Both the position numbers and the translations under genes were made by a program. A stretch of DNA of 64,000 nucleotides, from contig NW_019174013.1 in NCBI RefSeq assembly GCF_001642475.1, forward strand, positions 80,449-144,448, in the 5' to 3' direction. The notes under the pieces were generated by a model. That model worked only from the letters and a program-made list of their open reading frames with translations, searched no databases and was not told the DNA's origin. Source of the stretch: Fonsecaea monophora (lineage: Eukaryota > Ascomycota > Eurotiomycetes > Chaetothyriales > Herpotrichiellaceae). Below, piece by piece: positions 10,814-21,038 of this stretch; positions within the stretch are counted from its first letter, which is position 1; each line of letters starts with the position of its first letter.

Positions 10814-12183
10814 TCAGAGTTTCTCGTCGACCATGAAGCGGCTACTGCCATCATCCAATCCCTCAAAAAGTTCGACACCCCAACTCTTGCTTGGGTTGTT
10901 GAACCTTGACCTCTTGTCCTGCTCTACGATCTTCAGCATCTCCTTGTCCGTGAAAGACACCTTGAGCGACCTCAGATTCTCCTCGATCCGATCTCGATGC
11001 ACACTTTTGGGTATGACAATGGTTCCGCGCTGCCTGCCCCAGGCGAGGATAGCCTGCGCGGTGGTGACGTTCTTTGTGGCGGCGAGGTCGGTCCAGAAGG
11101 GGTCCTCGAGGATGGGGGGTAGGTCCGAGTACTTGCCGTCGTAGGTAGGGTTCATGTTTGCGAGGGGCGAGTAGGCGATGACGGTGATGTTGTTCTTGAG
11201 GTGCCAGTCGACAAACTCCTGCTGCTGCAGGTATGGGTGGGTCTCAAACTCGTGGGCCAGCGGCCGGATCTTGCACTTGGCCAGCAGGCTGTCCAGCTGG
11301 CGCGGCGAGAAGTTGGACACCCCGATGTGCCGGGTCAGGTTGGCCGCCACCAGCTCCTCCATGGCGGCCCATGTGTCGTGGATGCTCGTGTCCTGGTCGA
11401 TGACGGTGCGGCCGGGTTTTTGGCCCGGCAAGAACGCCACGGGCCAGTGCATCAGGTACAGATCCAGGTAGGGGACGTGCAGGTCGCGGAGCGTCTTCTC
11501 CAGCGCCGGCCGCACGTTCTTGGGCTGGTGCGCCGTGTTCCACAGTTTGGATGTGATCCAGTACTTGTGGCGCGAGGGGGCTGCGGACGAGTTGCTGAGT
11601 GTGCGTCCGACAAAGTCTTCATTGTCTATCGAGAGTTGTCAGCCTCGTTTTGACCTTTGTCAAGATCAAACTCTGACTAATCCCTTCCCAAGTGAGGAGG
11701 AATGGGATCTTTGTAAGACTCGAATAAATCTCCCTGGGGTTGTTAGGCGTTCCGACTTACCATAAGCAGCAGCCGAATCGAGGTGTTTGTATCCCGCCTC
11801 GAAAGCATATTCGACAGCGTTTGAAGCCTGCAGTAAAAGATTTCCCACGGGAATATCAATGTCAGCATTTTGATAAGTGTTCCCTTCTCAGACACGTTAA
11901 AAAAACCCCCCAGGGTTTCTACGATGGTGGGGGAATTTCAATACAAAAATAACAACACGACGGTGGTGATAACGGGGGAGAAACGGACATCTTCGTCCTT
12001 GGAATTCCATAACCCCAAGCCAACATGCGGGATCTCTTTGATCGGAGTTTTTGATAGAGGGTGTTGGTGGATGGGGACCTGGTCTTCCGCCAGCGACGCA
12101 GGCAGAAGCGTTGTCACTAGACAGAGACTCAGACTGAGACTGATGGAGAGCGCAAGGAAATGTGGGGACGAATGTTGTCGCAT
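10814..12183 (-). CDS. Aldo/keto reductase with signal peptide
   Basis: NAD(P)H-dependent reductase of the aldo/keto reductase superfamily. Three exons (12183-11989, 11827-11761, 11625-10814) give 357 residues. Family marks are VGLGLWNS, the catalytic Asp region HLDSAAAY, the Lys region ITSKLWNTAH, the His region YLMHWP, and the cofactor motif IPKSVHRDRIEENL. Unlike most members it begins with a 33-residue hydrophobic leader (rich in Leu/Ser, ending ASLA) that looks like a cleavable signal peptide, and the mature part has several N-x-S/T sequons (around NSS, NLT, NIT, NVT), as if made in the secretory pathway. The first intron is 161 bp with a poor GTCCGT donor, so that border is uncertain. 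A GTG lies three codons upstream; the ATG at 12183 is preferred. Substrate unknown. Confidence 0.85.
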
Positions 12184-12833
12184 TTTGACCACCGCAGAAA
12201 TTCGATGAAATTGAGAGGTTGGTTATTTGATTCAATGGATCAAGAGAGAGCACAGAAATGATGATGTCTCTTCTCACTCGGACGGAATGGACTGAGTTGG
12301 ATTGCACATGTAAGGATGTAGCAGAATGGCGTCTTGCGTGTATAGCGGAGCGTGAGGCGACCAGTGCTCGATCTTAATGTCGTCATCCTCATACTTCATT
12401 TGTACAAGTGCCCCAAGGCGGGCCGGACAGCGCATCCGCGAATAGCGCATGGCGTATAGGACTAGCGAATGACTAGATAATCCACCTACCGACCTATTCA
12501 AACAACATGCCATCCATCGAGCCATGTACGAGTGTGTGCAGCATAAAGAAAGATTGTAGCGCCCGAAAAAGAGACAAGATATGTCAACCTCCAGACCTGA
12601 TCAGCCCCACTTTTTATTAATAGATAAATATTAACACCACAGAAATCCTTCCACAATTCCTCGCCAGAACTGGTCAAACTAGCATTCGGCTTGCAGGCGT
12701 TCTGATGACGAATTGTCAACAACCGATCCTCCCTCCGAGCGATATAAATACAGATACAAGGGGTATACAGTTAGTATCACTGACCTCCCTACCTCGTCCT
12801 CCTCCTCCTCCCTCCTCCGCCGAACCGAATAAA

Positions 12834-12893
12834 AAAACCCTGCGAACCCGGGTTTTAGCTCACCACATCCTCCTGTTCAACTGGAGGATGTGG
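12834..12893. repeat. Two adjacent perfect hairpins
   Basis: The first pairs AAAACCC (12834-12840) with GGGTTTT (12850-12856). The second pairs CCACATCCTCC (12863-12873) with GGAGGATGTGG (12883-12893), an 11-bp perfect stem with a 9-base loop. A T-rich tract follows. No gene is recognised on either side. Confidence 0.6.
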
Positions 12894-14398
12894 CAGAGTT
12901 TTTGCTTTTCGTCCGCAATGTCTTCTGAAAAAATGTTCCTAATTTCTCTATTGGACTGAGAAAACAAAGCCCTAAATCTAATGTGTATAGATCATATACG
13001 CCTGTCAAGCCTCTCTAGATCTGCATTGCGTGTTTGCTTCAAGTCAGTAGCCGGCCTTGGGACAGGGGGAATGTCGAGAATGCACTGATCTATGCTGCTG
13101 CACGGAGCCATGTGTCTGTGGAGACTAAGTATTGCCCACTAGAGACAGTCTGATCAACTGATGGTTAATCATATATATCGAGCCATGGAACACCGTGAGA
13201 GCACTGACAGTCAAAGGTAAAGACAGTTTTGCTGCACCAACACCTTGGTACTGACCTTCTTCAACAGGGACTCGAAGCTCTCATGCAGCCTGGTCTGGCA
13301 GCAGTATGTGTAGAGACCAAAACACCGAATGAAAATCATCCGTCTCCTTTGACTTCCTCCAGAGTAATCAAAGAAGTGTGATGTTAATGGGAAGGAGAGT
13401 CGCGTCTATGTCTCTGGTCTCGATAAGTCCGTGCACTTTATCATGGCTCGCGACGCCTCTGACGAAACTCCAGTCACCAAAGGGTCGTCTGAATCCAACG
13501 GCAGTGTCATGATTCTGTTTACAGAAGAGATGAAAGACTGGTTCGAGATGGCTTTCCGCTCCCAGTCGGAGGAACATACTGTTGATTTCAATAAGGGCTT
13601 CGTCATGGCTGTTGATAGCGATATGCCTTGATTTGGCAGAGGTCGCATCGAGAAGTCGGGCTACGATCATGCCTACTCACCTGGAGTGTTCATGAGTAAA
13701 CTGGTATGGGAACTATTTCTGAAAGGAAAAGAAAAGTACAAAAAACGGAGAGAGGAAACGAGAAGATAAAAAAACAAAGACAATGTGGGAAGAAAAAAAT
13801 GAAGAAAAAGCAAAAGACAAGAAAAAAACCTTGGGAAAAAGGAAAAGACAAAAAACATAGTATGAGGGCCAGGTTGCCCTGGCCAGAAATGGCCTGAGTA
13901 ACCCGCGACTCATATCTGCATTTCGGTAGAAATCATCATCACGACGGCTTTTCCACCCCAACCATACATCATCTTTCAAATCCCTCCTCTTTTAGAGCCT
14001 CTCGGTCGGATTGACCTGTTCTCACGCGCACCCATCTCAGATAAAGCGGCCTTGCCCTTCCACAAGGCTGCACCCCCTTTTTTTCCATTCTACCCGCGGC
14101 GCCTCTTCTTGGGCACGAGACTGCAAAGGGAAAATAAATGGGTGCCTCTGGATTCCGGATGAAAGGTGGCCTATTAGGAGACTTGGGTCGAATAGCATCG
14201 GAGGGCCAGCTTTTGTGTAACGTGCTGCTGTCAGTAAAGCTTTGCACGGCTACCTAAAGTATCTAACCTGGTAAACGACTGAGGGCCTGATGCCGGATTA
14301 TAACCCCTCCATAGGCCCTCATCCCGCAAGCCCGCAGGGTGCAGGCAAACTGCGGAAACAATACCGCCCGTTTCGATGATGATGATGATGCGTATACC

Positions 14399-14462
14399 TC
14401 GTACTCGGTCTAGGATCTCATGCTACACATCCCTCTTCATTGTGATAGGGATACCGAGTACC
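14399..14462. repeat. Inverted pair of ACCGAGTAC
   Basis: GTACTCGGT near 14400 and ACCGAGTAC ending at 14461 form a 9-bp inverted repeat about 44 bases apart. The same 9-mer recurs at about 45702 and 54352 in other intergenic stretches. Confidence 0.5.
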
Positions 14463-15080
14463 ATATTCCTATCCCGCGACACACCAAAAAAGGCAGTAGT
14501 CTCTTTTGGCCCCCCGTGTGGCGGCGGGCTGCTGGCTAGCTGGACTGCGGACTACAAGTATAAGCTCCCTGGCACCATCCTAATCAGGAACGATACCCTC
14601 TTCCGGTTAATCAGAGCCTAACTAGCACACCCCCCGCGTGCCCCGTTGGGGGGACCGGGACGACATTCCACCGCCCATCTGTCCAGATGCGCCAATGATG
14701 TCTTGAGCAAGCCGTGTTAATTCGGCCACCCCCCATAATACCCCCCCTGAAAAACCATCCGGAGGAATCGAGACTAAGTCCTACGCTTATTTGTTGTCGA
14801 TCGCCGCAGGCCCTAGCCGGCTAGCAGGGCAAGGGGGTCAGCCTTGTTTGTGACCACAGAGTTTGCTTTGCTCTCTTGAGCGAACTTTTCAGCTTCAATT
14901 GTAAGTATTCTTGCGCCTTCATGGTGCGCCTTGAAAGTTTGGGCAGCATAGGTAGGTAGGGAGGTAGGTTCAGAGTAAAAGGTATAAAGAAGGCAATGTC
15001 CAGGTCTACTTCCCTTGAGCTGTTTATCAGCAAAGCGCACCAGAGCACCACGCAGGACTGAAATCAATCGACCGACAAAA

Positions 15081-15872
15081 ATGTCTTCCTCCAAGCCCAT
15101 ATCCTTCCCAGAATTCCCCATCTCCCAAATCACCATGCCCACCGACGACTTGTTCAACGCCGCGTACACCTACGTCCAAGAGAACTGTACCAAAGCGACA
15201 CTCAACCACTGCGCCCGCAGCGTCGCCTTTGCTCTCATCCTGCTCCGCAAGCTTCCGCCCTTGACAGCCAACCCGGACATTGACAGGGAAGCCATCATGC
15301 TCTCCATCATGCTGCACGACTTGGGCTGGGCGACGACCCAGTCCCTGACATCCAACGACAAACGGTTCGAGGTCGACGGCGCAGAGATTGCCCGCAACTT
15401 CCTCCGCACCGAGACCGCCGCCGCCGATGGCGTTGGGCCGGGCGAGAAATGGGACAAGCACCGCCTGCAACTGATCTGGGACGCCATCGCACTGCACACG
15501 ACCCCGAGCGTCGCGCAATACAAGGAACCCGAGGTCCTGGCCACCCAGACGGCCATCACCGCCGACTTCTTGGGGCCCAACCTCCCCGTCCCCGTGCCCG
15601 GCGGGCCCATAATCACCGTCGACGAGTACAAAGAGATTCTCGGGGTGTGGCCCCGCCTCGGCTTCAAGGAGGAGCTGCGCGCCACCCTTTGCGGGCTCTG
15701 CCGCACCAAACCCCAGTCCACCGTGGACAATTTTGTCGGCCAGTTTGGCGCGGCGTACGGCACGGACGGCCACGGCGGCGGGAGGGCAGAGTTCCTCAAG
15801 ATTTTGGAGGACAATAACGTCGTCCACCTCTTGGAGGGCGGGTTGACGGCCCTGGAGCAGTATGAGAAATGA
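15081..15872 (+). CDS. HD-domain hydrolase (cyanamide hydratase-like)
   Basis: Single-exon protein of 263 residues with an HD metal-dependent hydrolase core. The metal-binding series is visible: His in LNHCARSV, the HD pair in MLHDLGW, a second region with Asp/His around IWDAIALHTTP, and a later Asp in ITADFLGPN. Layout and length resemble fungal cyanamide hydratase (Cah/DDI2) relatives, but this resemblance is from the fold pattern and the substrate cannot be told. The first in-frame ATG of the matching region is at 15081; the frame upstream has only a non-family extension. The gene's GC-rich third positions also leave long empty reading frames on the opposite strand, which I treat as shadows. 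Confidence 0.82.
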   Translation: MSSSKPISFPEFPISQITMPTDDLFNAAYTYVQENCTKATLNHCARSVAFALILLRKLPPLTANPDIDREAIMLSIMLHDLGWATTQSLTSNDKRFEVDGAEIARNFLRTETAAADGVGPGEKWDKHRLQLIWDAIALHTTPSVAQYKEPEVLATQTAITADFLGPNLPVPVPGGPIITVDEYKEILGVWPRLGFKEELRATLCGLCRTKPQSTVDNFVGQFGAAYGTDGHGGGRAEFLKILEDNNVVHLLEGGLTALEQYEK

Positions 15873-18303
15873 AACCTGAAGGTCCAAACACGATCGAAGT
15901 GACTAAATTGACAATCAAAGAACGTTGTTTTCTGGGTTAGTTTGGCGGGTGGGAAGGGATGAGAACAAAAATGGAAGGGAAAGGAAGGGAAAAATTTGGA
16001 ATGAAAGGCAACACATCGTAGTGTTTGGGGCAGAATGATATCCAAAAATCCCAATGACGGCCGAATTCTCCGCCGTAATGACCAGCGCATTTACCAATAT
16101 ATAATGATCGATCCATTTGGCTAGGATATTCTCCTTCCCTCGCCTTCCGGTTCTGCACTTCCATATCGAACATGACAATAACGACATTAGGATGTTTTCT
16201 CCAACGCGTAGATAGAAGCCATAGGTTTTCTAGAGATTGTGAGTACACAGGCAGGACTGCTTGCTTCGACGACACGTAGGCTCTGGACACAGAAATCTCA
16301 AATCCGGCTCCTACGACGTGCCTCTTTGGCCACGGCGTCGTGCGGGTGGTCCATGTCCACAGGCCTGTGGATCAATCCGTCTTGAGTTCTTCTTTCATCA
16401 GCCCAATCTTGTCCCACAATCGTGTATCGCGAGTAAAGCTGCAAATCGATCCAAGATACAGCACAACACAGCACGGATGATGACAAGGAATTCGTCGACG
16501 AAGAATCCACACGGTGCCGACTCGAGAACGTAGCAATCGCATGATTGTCTTGCAGGTTTTCATTGGCGAGTCGCGTCAATTTCGACATGCTCTCACTGCG
16601 TTCTGATAAGATCTTTCCACGGTCGAGAGCCATGTCGAACCAACCCTATATAGCCGAGGAGATATGTCGAGGTTGAGTAGATTTGTGTGGCAACTCGGAT
16701 TTGAGATCTAGTAAGCCAACGAGAAGTACCAAAGCGGTTTGCTTTCTGGACAACAGTTGTTCAAAGAAAGTTGCAGCCTTCTATCTGCCATTGCCTCCAC
16801 ATGTGTTCCACGGCTGACCGCAACGTCTCCGAATGATTGCACAGTACATGATACTCACCTCCCACCGTCCATGAACGGGCAAATGCATCTATATTTACGG
16901 CAATTTTGTCAAATTCTCGCGTCAGAAGGTTGCTCTGACCCGTTTCAGTCTGTCTCTTGGACACACCGTATACGTTACCGATGATTTTATAAGCCATGAC
17001 AACCAAGCAGAGAACGTTCTTCTCCTCCATTGTGGCCTGCGTACCGGTTGATTTGTCGCTCACTATGCGGAGCCGTTGTTGAAGAGAGGCGCACCGAAGG
17101 TAGAACCTCATGGACTGCCAGTACAAGCGCAACAGGTCTATTCAATCCTAGAGAGGTAAGGTTTAAAGCAGACACTGGTCATGCGTTTCATCACTCCAGC
17201 CGAGCCCAGCCTGAGACTTTGTTTCAATGTTTTCCATCTCTTTGTTGTCTCTTTTCATATAGGACTGTCGGGATATTCAAAGCAGCAGTAGGAGCAGTGG
17301 TAGGGAGGAAAGAGGTTCTGTGTGACCTCGGCTGCATGGATGTATCGCTCGCCTGCTAGTGGTAATAAGCGAGCTCGGCTCACCAGAGGGCGGGTTGGAT
17401 AGAGCCGAGAAGCAAGCAGTGCGGGTCACGACAAGGCTGCGGTGCGGACGCCACGGCCGCAGAGGCACCAGAGGGAATGATTATGTGTATTGAATTGTGG
17501 GCACAAGGAGTTGAAGGAAGTACCCTGGTGCCTGGGCACCTTGGCACCTTGGCACTCTTGGTCCTCCATATATCATTGACGTCTTCAGGACAACATCGGC
17601 TTCATTCCAGCCACATGCAACTCCGTTGCTGACACCAATGGATCCTTTATAACGCCGCTCTGAGTCACCACATATCCACCCTCACTCTCATTCTGGGACC
17701 ACTTCCCGGCTGGGCCAAAGGTCAGCCTTACCTGCTAGGCTCGTGGTCAGACTCGTAGCCAAAACCAAGTCAATATCCGCATTGAGTCGTGGACATAACA
17801 TAGCCATGTCAACTTCCAGACCTCAGCCATGTACCTCCTCGGAGCTTGTAATGCCTCGCCACGCCCTTATCAGGCAGAAGCTCCCCATCGGCCGCTGCTG
17901 ACTCTCTGACCCAACCTCAGGGCGGTTCCTGAATCTTTCGAATATCGGCTGAAGTTGAGTGCAATCCACCAACCACAGCGGTCAGCCGTGGCCTCGTACG
18001 CTTCAGGCACATGTTCACATGCAAGCGCGTGGCTCCGAAGGGACCACACTAGAGGGCGATCTTTCCGGGCGATGACTTGACCTCTACCCCGATATACTCT
18101 GCTTACATGAGTGGCATCCATGAGGAATCCCGTCTGAAGCGGCATTTCTGTTGCCAGATCCGCTATGCTTCTGATGCTATGACATTTGCCATGATTTATA
18201 AGGGATGCTGTTCTTCTTCTGTCGGTTCAAGTGTCGTTAGATGTTTCCGGCAGGCACTTGCTGCTCTATTTTCCAGGCACACCTCCAAGACGTATAACAC
18301 GTC
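15873..18303. other. Mostly non-coding, possible gene fragment inside
   Basis: About 2.4 kb between the HD-domain gene and the MFS transporter. It holds a minus-strand frame (16859-17132) that may be part of a regulator. A TATA-like TTTATAAGG lies about 110 bp before the MFS start, near 18196. A small GGCACCTT tandem duplication occurs around 17535-17553. Nothing else supports a gene. Confidence 0.4.
16859..17132 (-). other. Possible coding fragment, regulator-like
   Basis: An open minus-strand frame of about 90 codons with amphipathic helices (for example NVLCLVVMAYKIIGNVY) ends at a good GTGAGT donor (intron from 16858). The look recalls the C-terminal regulatory region of AflR-type transcription factors, but I cannot link it in phase to the later frames around 16300-16680 or to any upstream zinc cluster. 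It may be a degraded gene or a chance frame. Confidence 0.22.
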
Positions 18304-20713
18304 ATGCTCGATACAATCCGAGATGCACCTCTGGGCCAATTCCTCCGATGGATAACCCAGAATAGAATCCTCTTGTATCCTGATGAGCGAGAAGGATTCG
18401 TGTTACCAAAGCTGGTGAGCTGCCTACAGTCTCCGAGAGAGTTTCAGGGAATGACATGTGTTCCAGGCATCTGGTACTTCTGTCGAGGACGTTACGAACC
18501 CCGACAATTCTGTATCCGACCCAGTCGAGGCACAAAAGGAGAGCCCTGAAACACAGAGTTCGGAAAAAGCAGAGGACTCGAGACCGGATTCTGAGTTGGC
18601 GGACCTTGAAAAGGCTGGGGGGAGTAGCGGACCGTCGACACGCCCAACAAGAAGGTCAAACGATGAAAATTTAGAGCCTAGCCTCGCAAGACAACGGAGT
18701 CTGTCGTTCACAGAAGAACGTTACGCCTTGGATCAGCAACTGGAGCTGGAAAAAACCAACAGCAAGCCAATATCACTCTACAAATCGGCTGATGGCACCA
18801 TTCTCGTTGACTGGTATACGACTGATGACCCAGAGAATCCGCAGAACTGGTCGCAGGCAAAGAAGCTCTTTATATTGGTTCAGATATGGTATGTTCTCTC
18901 TATGATCCTGGCCGCGTAACGATTGAGGCCGAGAAACTCACGTGAAGTTTGCAGCTTATACACCTTCGCCATGTATGGAGGTTCCAGTATCTACGTCGTC
19001 AGCGAAAGGCGAGTTTCTCCCCTACTATTCCGAATCCTTATACTGACGAACTTCTAGTGGGGTCATGCATAGATTCGGCGTTGGTGAAGCAGCAGCAGCA
19101 ATGGGCCTTGCTATATATGTGATTGGATGTACGTTGGATCTCCTTCTTCTCTGCGAAGCCGATCCTGACCAAGTTCATTCCAGATGGAGTTGGCCCCCTG
19201 CTGTTCGCCCCCCTTTGTGAGATTCCTGCCATTGGCCGCAACGGAGTTTACACGCCTGCCTTTATCTTATTTACCATCATCTGTATCCCGACAGCGGTGG
19301 TAGACAATTACGCTGGTCTCTTGGTTCTTCGATTTCTACAAGGCTTTCTATCTAGCCCTTGCCTTGCCAATGGAGCTGCCTCAGTCAGTGATATGGTAAG
19401 TTTCCCCGGAGACTCAGACCCAAGGGAAGCACCCTAATTACCGTAGTTCTCCCTCCTGTTGCTCCCCGTCTATCTCTCCTCTTGGACGGGTGCTTGCTTT
19501 TGGGGCCCTGCTCTTGGACCGGTCATGGCGTCGTATGCCGTCAGTGCTAAAGGGTAATTTCCCCTCCTCCGTCTCATAGAACGCCCTCAGCTAATAAAAG
19601 TGCAGATGGAGGTGGTCGTTATGGGAGCTACTCTGGCTTAGCGCACCAATCCTGGTCGTCTACCTGATTGCTTTCCCTGAAACCTCTGGCGCTACAATTC
19701 TTCGACGACGAGCTGCGCGACTTCGGAAACTTACGGGCAGGACAGATCTACGGTCCCAGAGCGAGATCGACCAGGAACATATGAAGTACTCGGAAGTCTT
19801 CTTTGACGCCATCATTAAGCCGCTCGAGATCATGATGAAGGATCCTGCTGTCGCGTACACTAACCTCTATGTGAGCTCCCCTTGCCCCCCAGAAATAACC
19901 CCCAGAACAAGTGGCTACGACTCCCGCCTGTCTACTTCTTTCTGACTCCGCCATCGTGCCAATTTCCCAGAGCGCTCTTCTCTATGGCATCTACTATTCC
20001 TTTTTCGAGGCCTTCCCGCTAGTCTATGTGGGGATCTACGGTTTCAATCTCGGCGAACTGGGCTTGACTTTTGTGACCATCGGAGTGGGGTGTACGATTG
20101 CGGTCGTTGTCTACAACACATACCTGCTCCTCTACCTAGTGCCTGACATCATCAAAAACGGCCTGCGGGCACCGGAGCATCGGCTAGTACCTGCATTGTT
20201 TGGCGTCTGCACGTTGCCCGCGGGATTGTTCATGTTTGGTGAGTCGATCAATCCACTCGCATCTACGCCCAGAGTATGAAAGGCGCAGGTGCTGCATGAA
20301 GGGGCCCGCGGAACGAACGAAAGGAGAAAAGACTGAACGGTTCTGCTGACAAAATCTTCTCGTTATGAAATTATACAGGTTGGACATCTCGCCACGGCGT
20401 GCACTGGATAGTCAGCACCATCGGCGTGATAATCGTGGTTTGCTCCAACTTTGTCATCTTCCAGTGCATCTTCGTATATCTCCCGTTATCATACCCGCGC
20501 TACACCGCCTCGCTGCTTGCCTCCAACGACCTCTTCCGCTCGCTCTTTGCCGCCGGCACCGTCATCTTCTCCCGACCTATGTTCGTCAATCTGGGAATTG
20601 GTCCCGGTATTAGTCTGCTTGCAGGGCTGGCGTGTGCTGGGGTGGTCGGTATGTTTTTGCTGTGGAGGATCGGTGGTATGCTGAGGGCAAGGAGTAAGTT
20701 CGCGGTGGGTTAG
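18304..20713 (+). CDS. MFS transporter, DHA1 type
   Basis: Proton-coupled exporter of the major facilitator superfamily, close in layout to fungal polyamine/fluconazole-type DHA1 pumps, in the plasma membrane. Nine exons: 18304-18414, 18467-18888, 18955-19008, 19058-19128, 19184-19395, 19447-19553, 19606-19870, 19971-20238, 20379-20713; 614 residues, all in phase. The N-terminal tail of about 180 residues is Ser/Glu-rich and cytosolic; then come about 12 membrane helices, with LCEIPAIGRN after the second and GWRWSLWELL before the sixth, as usual in the family. The start is an ATG in exon 1; the long frame of exon 2 has no ATG of its own. Intron 3 begins with GC (19009) instead of GT. Substrate unknown. 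Confidence 0.88.
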
Positions 20714-21038
20714 GTTGACATGGGGGCACGCATCATCGGTGCAGAGAAAAACGGACGGACGTTCGCTTGAATCTTGATGTGGCGATAGAAGAGTGGAGGG
20801 GGGGGAGAGGGAGAGGGAGAGACAGGGCCACTAGATTATGGTTGGTGGGAGAGCAGAGCGGCGAATTTAGGAAATAGGAAAAGAGCGGTAGGTGGGTTGG
20901 AGACAGGTGTCCGGGATGGCTGTATTATACGTATATCGGGTGGATATGTGAACAAGGTATATTTGCATACGGCCTGTATCCAAAGGCCTTGGAAAACAAA
21001 ACAAGACGATATGAAACGCTCCCACGCTACTGTTCACT
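20714..21038. other. Convergent spacer, MFS / copper ATPase
   Basis: Intergenic 3' regions of two convergent genes. A short purine-rich GAGAGG tract lies at about 20798-20823. No gene seen. Confidence 0.5.

Larger units (their letters stand above)
12184..15080. other. Long stretch without a convincing gene
   Basis: About 2.9 kb. The open frames are short, start at poor sites or are compositionally biased (a purine-rich tract about 13725-13860 and a CT-rich tract about 12795-12820). It contains two adjacent hairpins (12834-12893), a short ATG/GAT run near 14376-14390, and an inverted pair of the 9-mer ACCGAGTAC (about 14400-14462). The right end should include the promoter of the HD-domain gene. 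Confidence 0.45.

Noticed and set aside
11201..11653. Plus-strand frame opposite the aldo/keto reductase
   Set aside because: Shadow of the coding strand; no independent motif.
13713..13979. Phe/Ser-rich minus-strand frame
   Set aside because: Made by a purine-rich low-complexity tract on the plus strand.
15027..15887. 286-codon minus-strand frame opposite the HD-domain gene
   Set aside because: Composition-driven shadow of a GC-rich coding region; no homology-like pattern, while the plus strand shows the HD motif.
15170..16090. 306-codon minus-strand frame opposite the HD-domain gene
   Set aside because: Also antisense to the HD-domain coding region and Ser/Arg-biased.
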